Shown here: piece by piece, positions 1 through 8,926 of the stretch
How positions within the stretch are numbered: the stretch's first letter is position 1
Layout of the letters: each line of letters opens with the position of its first letter
From: Acidaminobacter sp.
Lineage (GTDB): Bacteria > Bacillota > Clostridia > Peptostreptococcales > Acidaminobacteraceae
Assembly (NCBI RefSeq): GCF_030247605.1
Contig: NZ_JAOTSB010000016.1
Span: forward strand, 1-64,000
Direction of reading: 5' to 3'
DNA: 64,000 bases
The notes under the pieces: model-generated
Told to the model about the DNA's origin: nothing
Database searches by the model: none
Seen by the model: the letters and a program-made list of their open reading frames with translations, nothing else
Position numbers and translations under genes: made by a program

Positions 1-2
1 AT

Positions 3-149
3 ATTTCGGCTGATTTTTTGCCCGCCAACAAATATCGGAAAATGGTTATTGAGAAAAGGTATCTCATCCTTTATCAGGTCAAAGAGCAGATTGTCTTTAT
101 AGATTGGATCATGGATTGCAGACAGGACTATAGATGGTTAATCCGGTAA
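3..149 (+). CDS. RelE/ParE-family toxin, C-terminal fragment
   Basis: The frame is open from the left edge (first full codon at 3) and ends at TAA 147-149, leaving 48 codons. The peptide ends with a basic-aromatic pattern (KYRKMVIEKRYLILY, then VFIDWIMDCRQDYRWLIR split over the end) typical of the last beta strands of RelE/ParE ribosome- or gyrase-targeting toxins of type II toxin-antitoxin modules. The 5' part, and presumably the antitoxin gene, lie outside the window. A strong hairpin terminator follows 3 bases after the stop, which supports a real gene end. The family is recognised from sequence style only; no catalytic residue assignment is possible from this fragment. Confidence 0.6.
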   Translation: MSADFLPANKYRKMVIEKRYLILYQVKEQIVFIDWIMDCRQDYRWLIR

Positions 150-151
150 AA

Positions 152-213
152 GAAAATATATAGCCGATAGGTCACGCATCAAGTAATTGCGTGACCTATC
201 GGCTATTTTTTCG
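152..213 (+). terminator. Hairpin terminator after toxin fragment
   Basis: A near-perfect 19-base stem (ATAGCCGATAGGTCACGCA and its complement) with a short loop is followed by a T-run. The stem contains GCCGATAGGTC, which is the iterated window motif GCCGATGGTC with one extra A. Confidence 0.85.
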
Positions 214-233
214 CTTGAAAGTGTAAATTTACA

Positions 234-398
234 CCTAGTACCCTGTAAACACTAAAACTCGGCATTCAACAGGTTAAAATTCCGCATTGCTGCGTTGTCG
301 TTATCCGCGATACTGCCTAGTATCGCTACTTCCTCCGCCTTGCACTTCGAAATTTTACCGCAGTTGTATGTTTTAGTTTTAGAATTTACAGGGTACTA
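234..398. repeat. MITE-like structured element with terminal inverted repeats
   Basis: Ends CTAGTACCCTGTAAA (234-248) and TTTACAGGGTACTAG (384-398) are perfect inverted repeats; with a few mismatches the similarity runs on for about 24 bases. Inside lies a second, imperfect stem of about 90 bases (from about 272 to 360), starting GGTTAAAATT and closing AAATTTTACC, with GCGATACTGCCTAGTATCGC at its tip. There is no coding capacity. The design, short inverted ends plus an internal foldback and no transposase, is that of a non-autonomous mobile element or a structured intergenic repeat. Confidence 0.6.
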
Positions 399-475
399 GC
401 TCTGGCACCAAATTCAAAACTGTCCGCGTCACCAGTTTCGTTTTTGTCCGCGTCACCAAGTTCAACTGAGTACCT
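399..475. repeat. Fragments of the intergenic repeat family
   Basis: Contains modules also seen at other gene ends in the window (CTCTGGCACCAAATT, and GTCCGCGTCACCA twice in tandem about 25 bases apart, then CACCAAGTTCAA). It resembles the modules at 42338-42420 and 56668-56733. The remaining bases up to the cupin start hold no further feature that I can name. Confidence 0.5.
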
Positions 476-638
476 AGTACAATTCTCAAACAATTTTGGG
501 TTTGCGTGGTCCAATTTTGTGGTATAGATGACCTGTTAGAGCGTGCTTGAAAATTTTCCGCCCACTCTAAAATTTCCCACCCACTCAAAAATTATCAATT
601 CATACCGACCCACCCCAATCCAATACAGAGGTGATCTT

Positions 639-986
639 ATGCCAATAGGCCATATTCGCGATCTTGAAGGAAAACCCATCATCAACCCGGAAGTCAAAGG
701 CGCCGTCATGAAGGTTCCGGTTTCCAAAGAAGAAGGCTGGACGGACCATGTCATGCGTGTGTTTGAGATTGAAGGCCACGGCTACACGCCGCGCCACACC
801 CATCCTTGGCCGCACATCAACTATGTGCTCGAGGGCTCCGGAACCCTGTTCCTCCACGACAAGGAAAATCCTATCGAGGCCGGCTCCTACGCCTATGTGC
901 CGAGCGGTGAGCTCCACCAGTTCAAAAATCTGACGGACAAGCCGCTCAAGTTCATCTGTATTGTTCCAAATGAGGGCCACTACTAG
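639..986 (+). CDS. Small cupin-domain protein
   Basis: 115 residues, one double-stranded beta-helix cupin (cupin_2 type). The metal-binding region shows the RHTHPWPHINYVLEG motif: histidines and the downstream glutamate in the usual order for cupin motif 1, followed by GSYAYVPSGELHQF with the motif-2 histidine. Start at ATG 639 is set by the ribosome binding site AGAGGTGAT; the longer reading from 543 has no binding site. The substrate cannot be told from sequence; small cupins of this kind include isomerases, dioxygenases and sugar-binding proteins. It stands alone between a repeat-rich region and a phosphatase gene with a hairpin after it. Confidence 0.85.
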   Translation: MPIGHIRDLEGKPIINPEVKGAVMKVPVSKEEGWTDHVMRVFEIEGHGYTPRHTHPWPHINYVLEGSGTLFLHDKENPIEAGSYAYVPSGELHQFKNLTDKPLKFICIVPNEGHY

Positions 987-1038
987 TACCTGCCAGACAC
1001 TTAAGCGCCTGATGCAGCTATCCACATCATTTTATATA

Positions 1039-1074
1039 AAACCCTTCGAGCTCCTACCGGAGCGCGAAGGGTTT
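1039..1074 (+). terminator. Hairpin between cupin and phosphatase genes
   Basis: Stem AAACCCTTCG / CGAAGGGTTT with an inner GAGCTCC/GGAGCGC region. The T-run is short, so it may be a weak terminator. Confidence 0.6.
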
Positions 1075-1097
1075 CTACCTATAAAGGGGGCACCGCC

Positions 1098-2612
1098 ATG
1101 GAACGGTATGGCATCATCGACCTCGGGTCCAACTCCGTGCGCATGAACATAGTCAACGTCTATAAGAACGGCTCCTACAGCCTGGTGGACCAGGCCAAGG
1201 TCATGGTCCGGCTCTCGGAGGGCTTAGCCGATGGCGGCACCCTCAAACCCGAGCCCATAACCAGAACCCTGAACGCCATCAAACTCTTCAACCAGCTCAT
1301 CGAAGCCTATGGGGTCACCAAAGTCGTGGCGGTCGCCACTGCCGCGGTCCGGCAGGCCTCCAACGCTTCCGACTTCCTGGACGCAGCCCTACGCGAGCAC
1401 CAAATGACTTTTGAGGTCATCAGCGGCCACGACGAGGCCTATTACGACTACCTGGGCGTCGTCAACACCATCGACCTCAGAGACTTCCTCATGATCGACA
1501 CCGGCGGCGGCAGCACTGAGCTGGCCTGGGTTGTCAACCGGGAAATCAAGGAATCCGTCTCTCTACCCTTCGGCAGCGTCATCTTAACAGAGCGCTACCT
1601 CAGCGACGCAAACCGCCTCAAAGGCCTGGAAAAAGCAGAAAAATTCATCCGCAAGGCCTACAAGGAAGTCCCGTGGCTGAAGGAAGCCAAAGGCCTGCCG
1701 GTCGTCGGTCTGGGCGGCTCCCTCCGCAGCGTGGCCAAAGTCCACCGGGGCAAGGACCCCCTCTCCACCGTCAGCCTGCACAATTACAGAATGCCCGGCA
1801 GCGACCTTGCGAACTTACTCGCAGACATTGTCAAAACCCCGCCGGACAAAGTCGCCGACCTGCCCGGCATAGGCAAGGACCGCTCGGATATCATCGCCGG
1901 CGGCGTCCTGCCCCTGAAAGTCCTCGCGAACGTTATGGCCCTGGAGCTGTTTGTCGTCAGCGGCAACGGCCTCCGGGAAGGCTTGTTTTTCAGCCGCTAC
2001 TTCAAAGAAAAGAATATGCCGATGGTCGTGCCCTCCGTCCTGGATCACAGCCTCGAAAACGTCCGCAAGCGCTTCAATGTGGACAATCCCCACACGGCTC
2101 ACGTGCGAAAACTGACCCTGCGCCTGTTCGACGCCCTGAGGCTTCTCGGGCCGTACAGCGATGATGAACGCAGGCTCCTGGACGCCGCCAGCCATCTCCA
2201 TGACATTGGGATGCACATTGAGTATTACAATCACCATCGGCATGGGTTTTATCTGGCTTTAAACGCAAGGCTTTGCGGCCTGACCAACGAGGAGATTGTC
2301 AAGGTCGCGTTTCTGGTAGGGCACCACCGGGAATCCAAGCTGAAGGAGGATCTGGACCGGTACCGGGGCGTTATGGGCAAAGAGACCATGGACCGCCTCA
2401 GACGGCTGGCTGTGCTGCTGCAGATCGCCGAGCGGATCGACCGGAGTGAGTCCCAGGTGGTGGATGACCTCGTGGTGACGCCCGGAAATGGCGAAGTGGT
2501 CATCCGGCTGGTGTCGGAGAAGGACACGGAACTCGAGTGCGTGGCGACCATGCGCATTGCGGAGGATTTTGAGAAGGCGTATGGCCTGAAGATGCGGGTG
2601 GTGCGGGAGTGA
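1098..2612 (+). CDS. Ppx/GppA phosphatase family protein with HD domain
   Basis: 504 residues. The N-terminal ASKHA-fold phosphatase domain opens with GIIDLGSNSVRMNIV and carries the second phosphate loop MIDTGGGSTELA at about residues 133-144, as in exopolyphosphatases and pppGpp phosphohydrolases. The C-terminal third is an HD-type region (SHLHDIGMHIEY at about residue 366, then HHRHG and GHHRESK), as in long exopolyphosphatases. It should release phosphate from polyphosphate and/or convert pppGpp to ppGpp; sequence alone does not decide between them. A VTC-type polyphosphate polymerase lies 36 kb away, so polyphosphate turnover is plausible. It starts at ATG 1098 after AAAGGGGGC. Confidence 0.9.
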   Translation: MERYGIIDLGSNSVRMNIVNVYKNGSYSLVDQAKVMVRLSEGLADGGTLKPEPITRTLNAIKLFNQLIEAYGVTKVVAVATAAVRQASNASDFLDAALREHQMTFEVISGHDEAYYDYLGVVNTIDLRDFLMIDTGGGSTELAWVVNREIKESVSLPFGSVILTERYLSDANRLKGLEKAEKFIRKAYKEVPWLKEAKGLPVVGLGGSLRSVAKVHRGKDPLSTVSLHNYRMPGSDLANLLADIVKTPPDKVADLPGIGKDRSDIIAGGVLPLKVLANVMALELFVVSGNGLREGLFFSRYFKEKNMPMVVPSVLDHSLENVRKRFNVDNPHTAHVRKLTLRLFDALRLLGPYSDDERRLLDAASHLHDIGMHIEYYNHHRHGFYLALNARLCGLTNEEIVKVAFLVGHHRESKLKEDLDRYRGVMGKETMDRLRRLAVLLQIAERIDRSESQVVDDLVVTPGNGEVVIRLVSEKDTELECVATMRIAEDFEKAYGLKMRVVRE

Positions 2613-2630
2613 GTCTTTTAAAAAACACGC

Positions 2631-2666
2631 AAAAAAACTGATGGTGTCCAAATCTGACACCATCAG
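2631..2666 (-). terminator. Terminator of the PucR-type regulator gene
   Basis: Arms CTGATGGTGTC / GACACCATCAG (2638-2648, 2656-2666). Read on the minus strand, the stem is followed by a run of seven T. Confidence 0.85.
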
Positions 2667-2683
2667 CATAAACTTTGAAATTC

Positions 2684-4303
2684 CTAAATCAATTTGAGCA
2701 GCAACTCCAGCCTGAGGCGAATGGAAGGGTCTTCGAGATCCACAGGCAGCAAGTCCTCGATTTCTTCCACGCGCTTTCTCACAGTATTGATGTGCAGGAA
2801 CATTTTTTTGGCTGTGTTGCTGAAGTTCATGCGGCACTCCAGATAGGCTTTGAGGGTCTCGATCAGCTGGCCGGAGTCATCCTTGGCGCGCAGCTTGTTG
2901 AGGTCGCGCATCATGATCTCTATTTCATCCGCCTGCACGTCGATCCAAGCCAGAGCGCCCAGCTGTGAGTACCGGAAATACACGGTGTCAGGACTGATCA
3001 GCCTGCCCATATCCAGAGCCCTCAAACATCTACGGTAGTTTCTGTCCAGCTCGTGAATGATGCCCGGCAGATCCGAAACACCAAACTCGAACACGCCGCC
3101 TTCCATGTCAAGGACCAGGCGCTGGTTTAGCTTTTTGAGCTTGGCTTTCAACTCATTCAAATAGCTGCCTTCTTCGAGGTGCTCGGTGTTTCCGAGGAGA
3201 AGGAGACAGTGATGGTCATCCAGCAGAGCGGTCCTGCATTCCGAGCTGCTGAAGATGCCGCGGATGGAACTGCGGATCAGCTCGCGGTTCTGATGCAGTG
3301 AAACCTCATTGTTGTTTTGTCTGATCACAACAGTGTAATAGGCGGCGTCCGGATTGAGATTGAGTTCGGACGCATGGGAGCGGATTTCCTCAGGCCTTGA
3401 CAAATTGCCTGAAACCAAGGCGTTGACAAAGCTTTCAAAGCCAATGTCGCCAATGCTCTGAGTCACGAGAATCTGTTCGTAAAGCTCCTGGAGAAGGAGA
3501 TAGCCGGTTCGGAGGGCAAATTGGTCAAAGTAATCTATGAGTCCTGTGGCTTCCAATACAACAAAATATGCCTTGATCTTGTTTTCTACCGTGATAGGCA
3601 CCGTGATCCAGCTGTAAGGGTTTTCGTATCTTGGGTCGAAAATGCGGTATCTCGCCATTTTCAAATTGTCGCACAGGGTTTCCTTGCTGAAATCAAAGGA
3701 GGGATTCCAGAAGTCCTCCGGTTTCATATCCTGAGAGATCGCTTTAAAGCGGTCCGAGCTATAATAGGCTTTGTCGTTGACCAGATTGTAGATCATGGTA
3801 GGGAAATCCATTTCGATTTCCATAGCAGTCAAAATCCGTTTGATTTTTCTGATGTGATAGGAAAGGTCGGAGAGGTTATTGAATTGAAGCTTTCCTATGT
3901 TGAACTGCTGTATATTTTTATTCATGACAATGACATTGAGCATATTCATGATTTCCATCCAGGGAACACCCTTCGGGATGCTCAACAGCGGCACATCATA
4001 ATCGTTGCAGGCTTTAATCAAGTCTGGGGGGAACTCGTCGAGATACCTGCCCAGCTTGATGCCAACGCAGGAAATTCTTTGGAAGGTGCCCGATTCAATG
4101 TGAGGGGGAAGCAAATCAGGCTGCTGTTTAAAGACGTAGCCTGATGAAATCAGGAATTCTCTGCCACGTGTAAAGGCAAATCCATCCGGTGCGTCTAGTA
4201 CGGCAACACCTTGTATGTGTTTGTGGACACCTTTGTGACCTGCGACCACTGTAAATTGGCTGAAGAAATCTTTTTCCAGAATTTCAGCGACAGAAACGCC
4301 CAT
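2684..4303 (-). CDS. PucR-family transcriptional regulator
   Basis: 539 residues. The N-terminal PucR-type ligand domain starts VAEILEKDFF, with DAPDGFAFTRGREFLISSG near residues 37-55. A GGDEF-like/GAF-like middle follows, and a C-terminal PucR helix-turn-helix contains TLKAYLECRMNFSNTAKKM and the helix HINTVRKRVEEIE (about residues 482-520). Such regulators sense purine or amino-acid derived metabolites and activate catabolic genes. It is divergent from the DUF5058/membrane protein/M20 amidohydrolase operon across a 427-base AT-rich gap, so control of that operon is the natural inference. The start ATG at 4303 is preceded by GGGAAGG. Confidence 0.85.
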   Translation of the reverse strand: MGVSVAEILEKDFFSQFTVVAGHKGVHKHIQGVAVLDAPDGFAFTRGREFLISSGYVFKQQPDLLPPHIESGTFQRISCVGIKLGRYLDEFPPDLIKACNDYDVPLLSIPKGVPWMEIMNMLNVIVMNKNIQQFNIGKLQFNNLSDLSYHIRKIKRILTAMEIEMDFPTMIYNLVNDKAYYSSDRFKAISQDMKPEDFWNPSFDFSKETLCDNLKMARYRIFDPRYENPYSWITVPITVENKIKAYFVVLEATGLIDYFDQFALRTGYLLLQELYEQILVTQSIGDIGFESFVNALVSGNLSRPEEIRSHASELNLNPDAAYYTVVIRQNNNEVSLHQNRELIRSSIRGIFSSSECRTALLDDHHCLLLLGNTEHLEEGSYLNELKAKLKKLNQRLVLDMEGGVFEFGVSDLPGIIHELDRNYRRCLRALDMGRLISPDTVYFRYSQLGALAWIDVQADEIEIMMRDLNKLRAKDDSGQLIETLKAYLECRMNFSNTAKKMFLHINTVRKRVEEIEDLLPVDLEDPSIRLRLELLLKLI

Positions 4304-4624
4304 GAATTCACCTTCCCTATAACAATCATATGCAAAAATATTGAAAATCTAAGTTCATTATAGCGTTTTCTGATGTGGCTTACAAATTGAATTCATAATA
4401 ATTGTAGTATGATTGGGTAGAATTGGGCGATTTTAGGAGCAATTTAATCATTTTTGTGAAAATATTTTCTTTAGAAGGACTACTTTCACGAAATAATGTT
4501 TTTGTTTCACATTTCGTTTTCAAATCTAAATCTCTTTGCGATGTAAAAGAGGTTACAAAATGATAACTTAATATTCAGAAATTATAAATTATTTATCGGG
4601 AGGTTTGAACACGAACTATTTGAA
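4304..4624. other. AT-rich divergent control region
   Basis: The space between the PucR-type regulator and the transporter operon is strikingly AT-rich compared with the genes. No palindrome or riboswitch that I could name was seen. It must hold both divergent promoters and probably the regulator binding site. Confidence 0.5.
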
Positions 4625-4717
4625 ATGGACAGCAACCTGCTGATGTGGATTGCCACATGGAAGGCTGTCCCCCTCGTACTCGTCCAGGAACTCATCTTCG
4701 CGAAAAAATCTTATTAA
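4625..4717 (+). pseudogene. Truncated copy of the DUF5058 N-terminus
   Basis: A 30-codon frame, ATG 4625 to TAA 4715-4717, encodes a single hydrophobic segment containing NLLMWIATWKAVPLVLVQEL followed by IFAKKSY. It aligns without gaps to the start of the downstream DUF5058 protein (NPIMWI, then VVVQCFIF at the same spacing). The nearest good ribosome binding site (CGGGAGG, 4597-4603) is about 20 bases away, too far for efficient start. It looks like the remnant of an earlier or duplicated copy of the gene, though a short leader peptide cannot be excluded. Confidence 0.45.
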
Positions 4718-4730
4718 ATGGAGGTTAATT

Positions 4731-5453
4731 ATGAAAGAAACATTGGTAATTGCAAATAACCCAATAATGTGGATTTTGGCTCTGATTATTATTGCGAACG
4801 TTGTTGTTCAATGCTTTATTTTCTATCGACTGGCAAACAAGCACGTGAAGGAAACGTCCATTATAAGTTCAAAACAAGTCAAGGAAGCTTTTAAAATTGG
4901 TTTCATAGGAACTATTGGTCCGGCTTTCGCGGTCTTTGCAGTAGCGGTGGCTCTGATTGCGCAAATTGGCGGCCCTCTTACTTTAGCCAGGGTTGGTATT
5001 ATAGGATCTGCTGCTTTTGAAATGATTGCAGCTGGAATTGGCAGTGGCGGTACTGCAGGAACACCGGATTTTGCGCCTAAAATGCTCTCTGCAGCAGCTT
5101 GGGTTATGACGTTAGGCGGCGCAGGATGGTTAATTGTTGTATTCTTTGCGACTAAACATATCGATAAGCTCCAAGTAACGGTCAAAAAAGCTAATCCACT
5201 CACAATTGCTTACATGTCTCTCTTTGCACCTTTTGTCATATTCTTCTCCCTGGCTTATAAAGAAGTCATCAATAAAGGTCTTTTGGCGAAAACATTCACT
5301 ATTGCGCCTTTAGCAGCGTTGATTGCTGGTGCCTTATCCGTTGTTATTGTCAATAAAATTGTCTCAAAAGACAGTTCTAAAAAATGGCTTAAAGATTGGG
5401 CAATGGGCTTCGCGGTTGTTGCAGCTATGGTCGTAGGCACCATCTTAAGATAA
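4731..5453 (+). CDS. DUF5058 family membrane protein
   Basis: 240 residues with about seven predicted membrane segments. A conserved glycine-rich stretch EMIAAGIGSGGTAGTPDF near residues 98-115 lies between membrane segments. The family is uncharacterised, but it occurs in two-gene membrane units next to peptidase or amidohydrolase genes, which suggests a substrate transporter subunit. Start at ATG 4731 after TGGAGG; the longer frame from 4650 runs into the upstream remnant. It is followed at 13 bases by its membrane partner and then an M20 amidohydrolase. Confidence 0.8.
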   Translation: MKETLVIANNPIMWILALIIIANVVVQCFIFYRLANKHVKETSIISSKQVKEAFKIGFIGTIGPAFAVFAVAVALIAQIGGPLTLARVGIIGSAAFEMIAAGIGSGGTAGTPDFAPKMLSAAAWVMTLGGAGWLIVVFFATKHIDKLQVTVKKANPLTIAYMSLFAPFVIFFSLAYKEVINKGLLAKTFTIAPLAALIAGALSVVIVNKIVSKDSSKKWLKDWAMGFAVVAAMVVGTILR

Positions 5454-5466
5454 GGGGGCAAATAAT

Positions 5467-6189
5467 ATGACAAATAATAATCAAAATCCAAAGCAATTTC
5501 ATAAAGACGTTCACTTTTGGGGTCAGCTTACCATTGCAGTCGCATTCCTTTGCACCCTGTCGATTCCGCTCTATCTGACCTTTGTACTGGGCTATCGTCC
5601 AAACTCCGCGGATATCGTCAGCGGCATGATCTCCATAGCGGGCTTTGTTGGAATCGTCTGGTTTGTTGAACCTATTTCCTACTTCCCAACCTTAGGTCCG
5701 GCTGGAACCTATATGTCATTCCTTTCAGGCAACATTGGCAACATGCGACTTCCCGTAATTGTTGGTACTCAGGAGGCGCTTGGACTTGCCCCTGGATCAG
5801 AAGAAGCAGAAGTTGCCGGTATATTTGCCCTCATTTCATCCACGTTCACTAATTTAGCTGTTTTGGCAGTGGTTCTTGTAGCTGGCCAGGTTCTTATCAA
5901 TGTCCTACCTCCAGCAATTGTGGCTTCATTTAACTTTGCTTTGCCTGGCATATTGGGTGCAATGCTCGTTATGATGGGTTCTAAGGTAAAAGTGCCAAAC
6001 TTGGTCGCATTAGTTGCCATTGGAACTGCGGCCATGGTGACCGTACGCTTTTTGCCAAAATTCTTGCCTGCTAATATCGCAACACCAATATCCCTTGCGG
6101 ATACAGGCCTTATTGCAGTATTTGGTATTCTTTACTCCGTCTTGATGGCAAAGAAAGATCATGCAAAACAAACTGCTTCACAAACATAA
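5467..6189 (+). CDS. Membrane partner of DUF5058 protein
   Basis: 240 residues with six to seven hydrophobic segments and a charged amphipathic N-terminus. A PTLGPAGTYMSFLSGNIGNM stretch (about residues 77-96) is rich in small residues and probably lines the transport path. It is tightly linked to the preceding DUF5058 gene (13 bases, binding site AGGGGGC) and precedes an M20 amidohydrolase. I infer that the two proteins form one transporter for the amidohydrolase substrate. No named family is recognised with certainty. Confidence 0.65.
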   Translation: MTNNNQNPKQFHKDVHFWGQLTIAVAFLCTLSIPLYLTFVLGYRPNSADIVSGMISIAGFVGIVWFVEPISYFPTLGPAGTYMSFLSGNIGNMRLPVIVGTQEALGLAPGSEEAEVAGIFALISSTFTNLAVLAVVLVAGQVLINVLPPAIVASFNFALPGILGAMLVMMGSKVKVPNLVALVAIGTAAMVTVRFLPKFLPANIATPISLADTGLIAVFGILYSVLMAKKDHAKQTASQT

Positions 6190-6274
6190 ACTATTTATTG
6201 TATAGAACCTGTAAGTTTAAACCGCTGGACGACAGTCAATTTGGTTTAATTAAAAAGAACAATGACGTAAAAGC

Positions 6275-6304
6275 GCCGCGGGCTTCAGCAATGAAGCCTG
6301 CGGC
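6275..6304 (+). other. Intra-operon hairpin
   Basis: Arms GCCGCGGGCTTCA / TGAAGCCTGCGGC with a 4-base loop and one mismatch. No T-run follows; the amidohydrolase ribosome binding site is 10 bases downstream. It may stabilise or process the operon mRNA, or attenuate read-through. Confidence 0.5.
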
Positions 6305-6326
6305 CTTCATCTGAAGGAGGATCAAG

Positions 6327-7493
6327 ATGTCAGACATGTTAAAGAAAGCACAGGAAATCGAATCTTATGTCATTGATATGCGCCGTTACTTCCACGAAAA
6401 TCCAGAGCTCAGCTGCCAGGAATTCAAGACACAGGAAAAGATCATGGAAGAACTGGATGCTTTGGGCATCCCTTATGAAAAAGCAGGAAGCACGTCTTTG
6501 ATCGCAAAAATCAATGCAGGAAAAGGCAGCAAAACAGTCGCGCTGCGTGCGGACACAGACGCACTTCCGGTTATTGAACAATCCGGAGTACCTTTTACAT
6601 CGAAAAATCCAGGCGTCATGCATGCCTGCGGCCATGATGCCCATACAGCTATGCTGCTCGGCGCAGCGAAAATTCTCTCTGAAATGAAAGAAGAACTGCC
6701 GGGTGAAGTCAGACTCTTTTTCCAGGAAGGCGAGGAAATGTTCGCTGGCGCAAATAAGATCATTGCTGCAGGTGGCATGGAAGGCGTAGACGCAGTTTTC
6801 GGCATGCACGGCATGCCTGGCATGAAAACAGGTTACTATGATCTGACGCCAGGCTACAGAATGGCGGGCTGCGACACCATATACATCAAGTTTGAAGGGA
6901 TATCCGGCCATGGCTCAGCACCGCATAAAGCGAAGGATACCATTCATCCTGCGTGTATGTTCGTCAATGACATTCAAGGTATTGTCACAAAAAATGTGGA
7001 TCCGTTAGAGTCCGTTGTCCTTTCTGTCGGCAAGTTCGTCGGTGGCACCAAGGCGAATATCGTCGCAAAATACACTGAGCTGGACATTTCCATGCGTTAC
7101 TTTGATCCAAAGGTCAGAGAAATTGTCCACGCGGGCATTCAACGACACGCGAAAGCGATTGCCGACATGTATGAGCTTCAAGTCGAGGTCAATATTGAGC
7201 CGAGCGCGGTTGCGCTGCGTAATGATGAAGTTGTGACCCAAATCGCAAGTGAAGCAGCTGAGAAAGTGTTCGGTTCGCAGCGTAATATCGAGACCAGGAA
7301 ATTAATGGGCTCAGAGGACATGCCGTTTTACTTCCAGCACGCGCCAGGCGCCTTTGCATTGCTGGGCTACGAAAACGAAGCCAAAGACAGCATTTACTAT
7401 CCTCATCATGAAAAATTCAAATTGGATGAAGACTATTTCAAATTTGGAACCGCCCTTCACGTCCAATTTGCAGTGGACTTCCTAAATAAATAA
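6327..7493 (+). CDS. M20-family metal-dependent amidohydrolase
   Basis: 388 residues, the usual length for M20D hippurate hydrolase / N-acyl amino-acid amidohydrolase. Metal-ligand motifs are visible: RADTDALPV (about 75-83), HACGHDAHTAMLLGAA (about 98-113) and QEGEEMFAGA (about 132-141), with the dimerisation-domain signature GHGSAPH (about 194-200). It cleaves the amide bond of N-acylated amino acids or similar conjugates in the cytoplasm. It is the third gene of the PucR-linked operon, after the two membrane proteins that probably import the substrate. Start ATG 6327 follows AAGGAGG. The exact substrate is unknown. Confidence 0.9.
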   Translation: MSDMLKKAQEIESYVIDMRRYFHENPELSCQEFKTQEKIMEELDALGIPYEKAGSTSLIAKINAGKGSKTVALRADTDALPVIEQSGVPFTSKNPGVMHACGHDAHTAMLLGAAKILSEMKEELPGEVRLFFQEGEEMFAGANKIIAAGGMEGVDAVFGMHGMPGMKTGYYDLTPGYRMAGCDTIYIKFEGISGHGSAPHKAKDTIHPACMFVNDIQGIVTKNVDPLESVVLSVGKFVGGTKANIVAKYTELDISMRYFDPKVREIVHAGIQRHAKAIADMYELQVEVNIEPSAVALRNDEVVTQIASEAAEKVFGSQRNIETRKLMGSEDMPFYFQHAPGAFALLGYENEAKDSIYYPHHEKFKLDEDYFKFGTALHVQFAVDFLNK

Positions 7494-7544
7494 GATCGCG
7501 GACGCAGTGCCTTGATCTCTTGTACCACAAATAATAATTTCAGC

Positions 7545-7587
7545 AGCCTGCAGATTGAGTGATATAATCAATCTGCAGGCTCTTTTT
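7545..7587 (+). terminator. Terminator after the amidohydrolase operon
   Basis: Perfect 14-base stem AGCCTGCAGATTGA / TCAATCTGCAGGCT followed by CTTTTT. Confidence 0.9.
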
Positions 7588-7651
7588 GGAATGGTTATGC
7601 CTAGAAGCGCTGGAAACGGTTTGCTATTTCGCTTAGTAAGGAGGGCTCTAC

Positions 7652-8926
7652 ATGAAACTACTTAAACCTTATATCCTGGCAGCAGCCCTCGTCGCCGCTG
7701 CGTCGCAGATTGGCCTCAGCGTGCTGAACGCAGATTTCAGAATTTCTGCGGGCATTATCGTTTTGGCTTTGATTTTGAACTGGGATCAGCCGCTGAAGCC
7801 CATTCGACTTGGGATCATCTCCGGCCTTTCGGTTTATGCTTTAAGACTCTGCATTCATGCGCTGTCGTATGGGAGTATTCAAGAAGTCTGGCTCTCCTAC
7901 CAATTTGAAATTCTGTTCTATCTGTTTTACGGCATAATCTATCAGGTGCTTAGCCGATGGTTAGGGAGCGACCACCTCAACCGCCTCGCCATAGTCCTGT
8001 TTATCAGCGACCTGGGCGCAAACCTGATCGAGATCTTCTCGAGAATTCTGTTCTCTTCTTCCCCCTATGACGCTGAAATCACTATAACCCTTTTATTTGT
8101 CGCACTGATTCGCTCGCTGATGATCTGGATTGTGCTGAACGGCCTTCGCTACTATAAGATCCTGCTCCTGAAAGAAGAGCACGAGGTCAGGTATGCCCGT
8201 CTGGTCTGGCTAACCGCCCAGCTGAAGTCGGAAATGTACTGGATGGAAAAGAACATGGAAGAGATTGAAAAGGTCATGACCAACGCCTATACCCTGTTTG
8301 AGGATATCAAGTTCGACCACCGACGTGAGGGATGGGGGGAAAAGGCGGTCACCATTGCCCGGGACGTCCATGAAATCAAGAAGGAATACGAACTGGCAGT
8401 CAGAGGAATCAAGGAGCTGACTGCGGATGCGGTCGTGGTTGGGGGGATGTCGTTTAAGGATATCTGCAAAATCCTCTATGATTCCATGGTGCGGGAAATA
8501 AGGGAGATGGCCTGCAGGATTGAGTTGGAGTTTGAATCGGGCGAAAGCTTCTATACGGTTAAACATTATTTTCTGATGTCGATTTTAAGAAATTTAATGA
8601 TGAACAGTATTGATGCTATTGAAGCGGACACAAAAGAAGGTAAAATTAAAATGGTCCATGATGCGGATCAGGATCAGCATTATTTTATAGTGACGGATAC
8701 GGGTCCTGGCATTGAGCCAGAAGATTTAGACCAGATCTTTACGCCAGGATTTTCAACCAAGATCAATTATGCCACCGGCCATATCAACAGGGGTTTGGGA
8801 CTGAGCGTTGTCCAGAACATTGTGGAGAAAGAGCTTTGCGGCACCATAGAGGCGGAGTCCGTCAAGGGCAAAGGGACGACTTTTAGAATTACCATTCCAA
8901 AGGCGGTTTTGGAGGCGAGTCTATGA
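7652..8926 (+). CDS. Sensor histidine kinase, GlnK (YcbA)-like
   Basis: 424 residues. Five to six hydrophobic segments fill residues 1-170 and form a membrane sensor with little extracellular domain. A cytoplasmic helix follows with the phospho-acceptor region DVHEIKKEYE (His about 240), then a GHKL ATPase domain with MNSIDAIEAD (N box), DTGPGIEPED (G1) and GLGLSVVQNIVE (G2). The DVHEIKK acceptor block and the type of partner resemble Bacillus GlnK of the glutamine-responsive GlnK/GlnL pair. The stop overlaps the start of the response regulator by four bases (ATGA), so the two are translationally coupled. Confidence 0.85.
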   Translation: MKLLKPYILAAALVAAASQIGLSVLNADFRISAGIIVLALILNWDQPLKPIRLGIISGLSVYALRLCIHALSYGSIQEVWLSYQFEILFYLFYGIIYQVLSRWLGSDHLNRLAIVLFISDLGANLIEIFSRILFSSSPYDAEITITLLFVALIRSLMIWIVLNGLRYYKILLLKEEHEVRYARLVWLTAQLKSEMYWMEKNMEEIEKVMTNAYTLFEDIKFDHRREGWGEKAVTIARDVHEIKKEYELAVRGIKELTADAVVVGGMSFKDICKILYDSMVREIREMACRIELEFESGESFYTVKHYFLMSILRNLMMNSIDAIEADTKEGKIKMVHDADQDQHYFIVTDTGPGIEPEDLDQIFTPGFSTKINYATGHINRGLGLSVVQNIVEKELCGTIEAESVKGKGTTFRITIPKAVLEASL

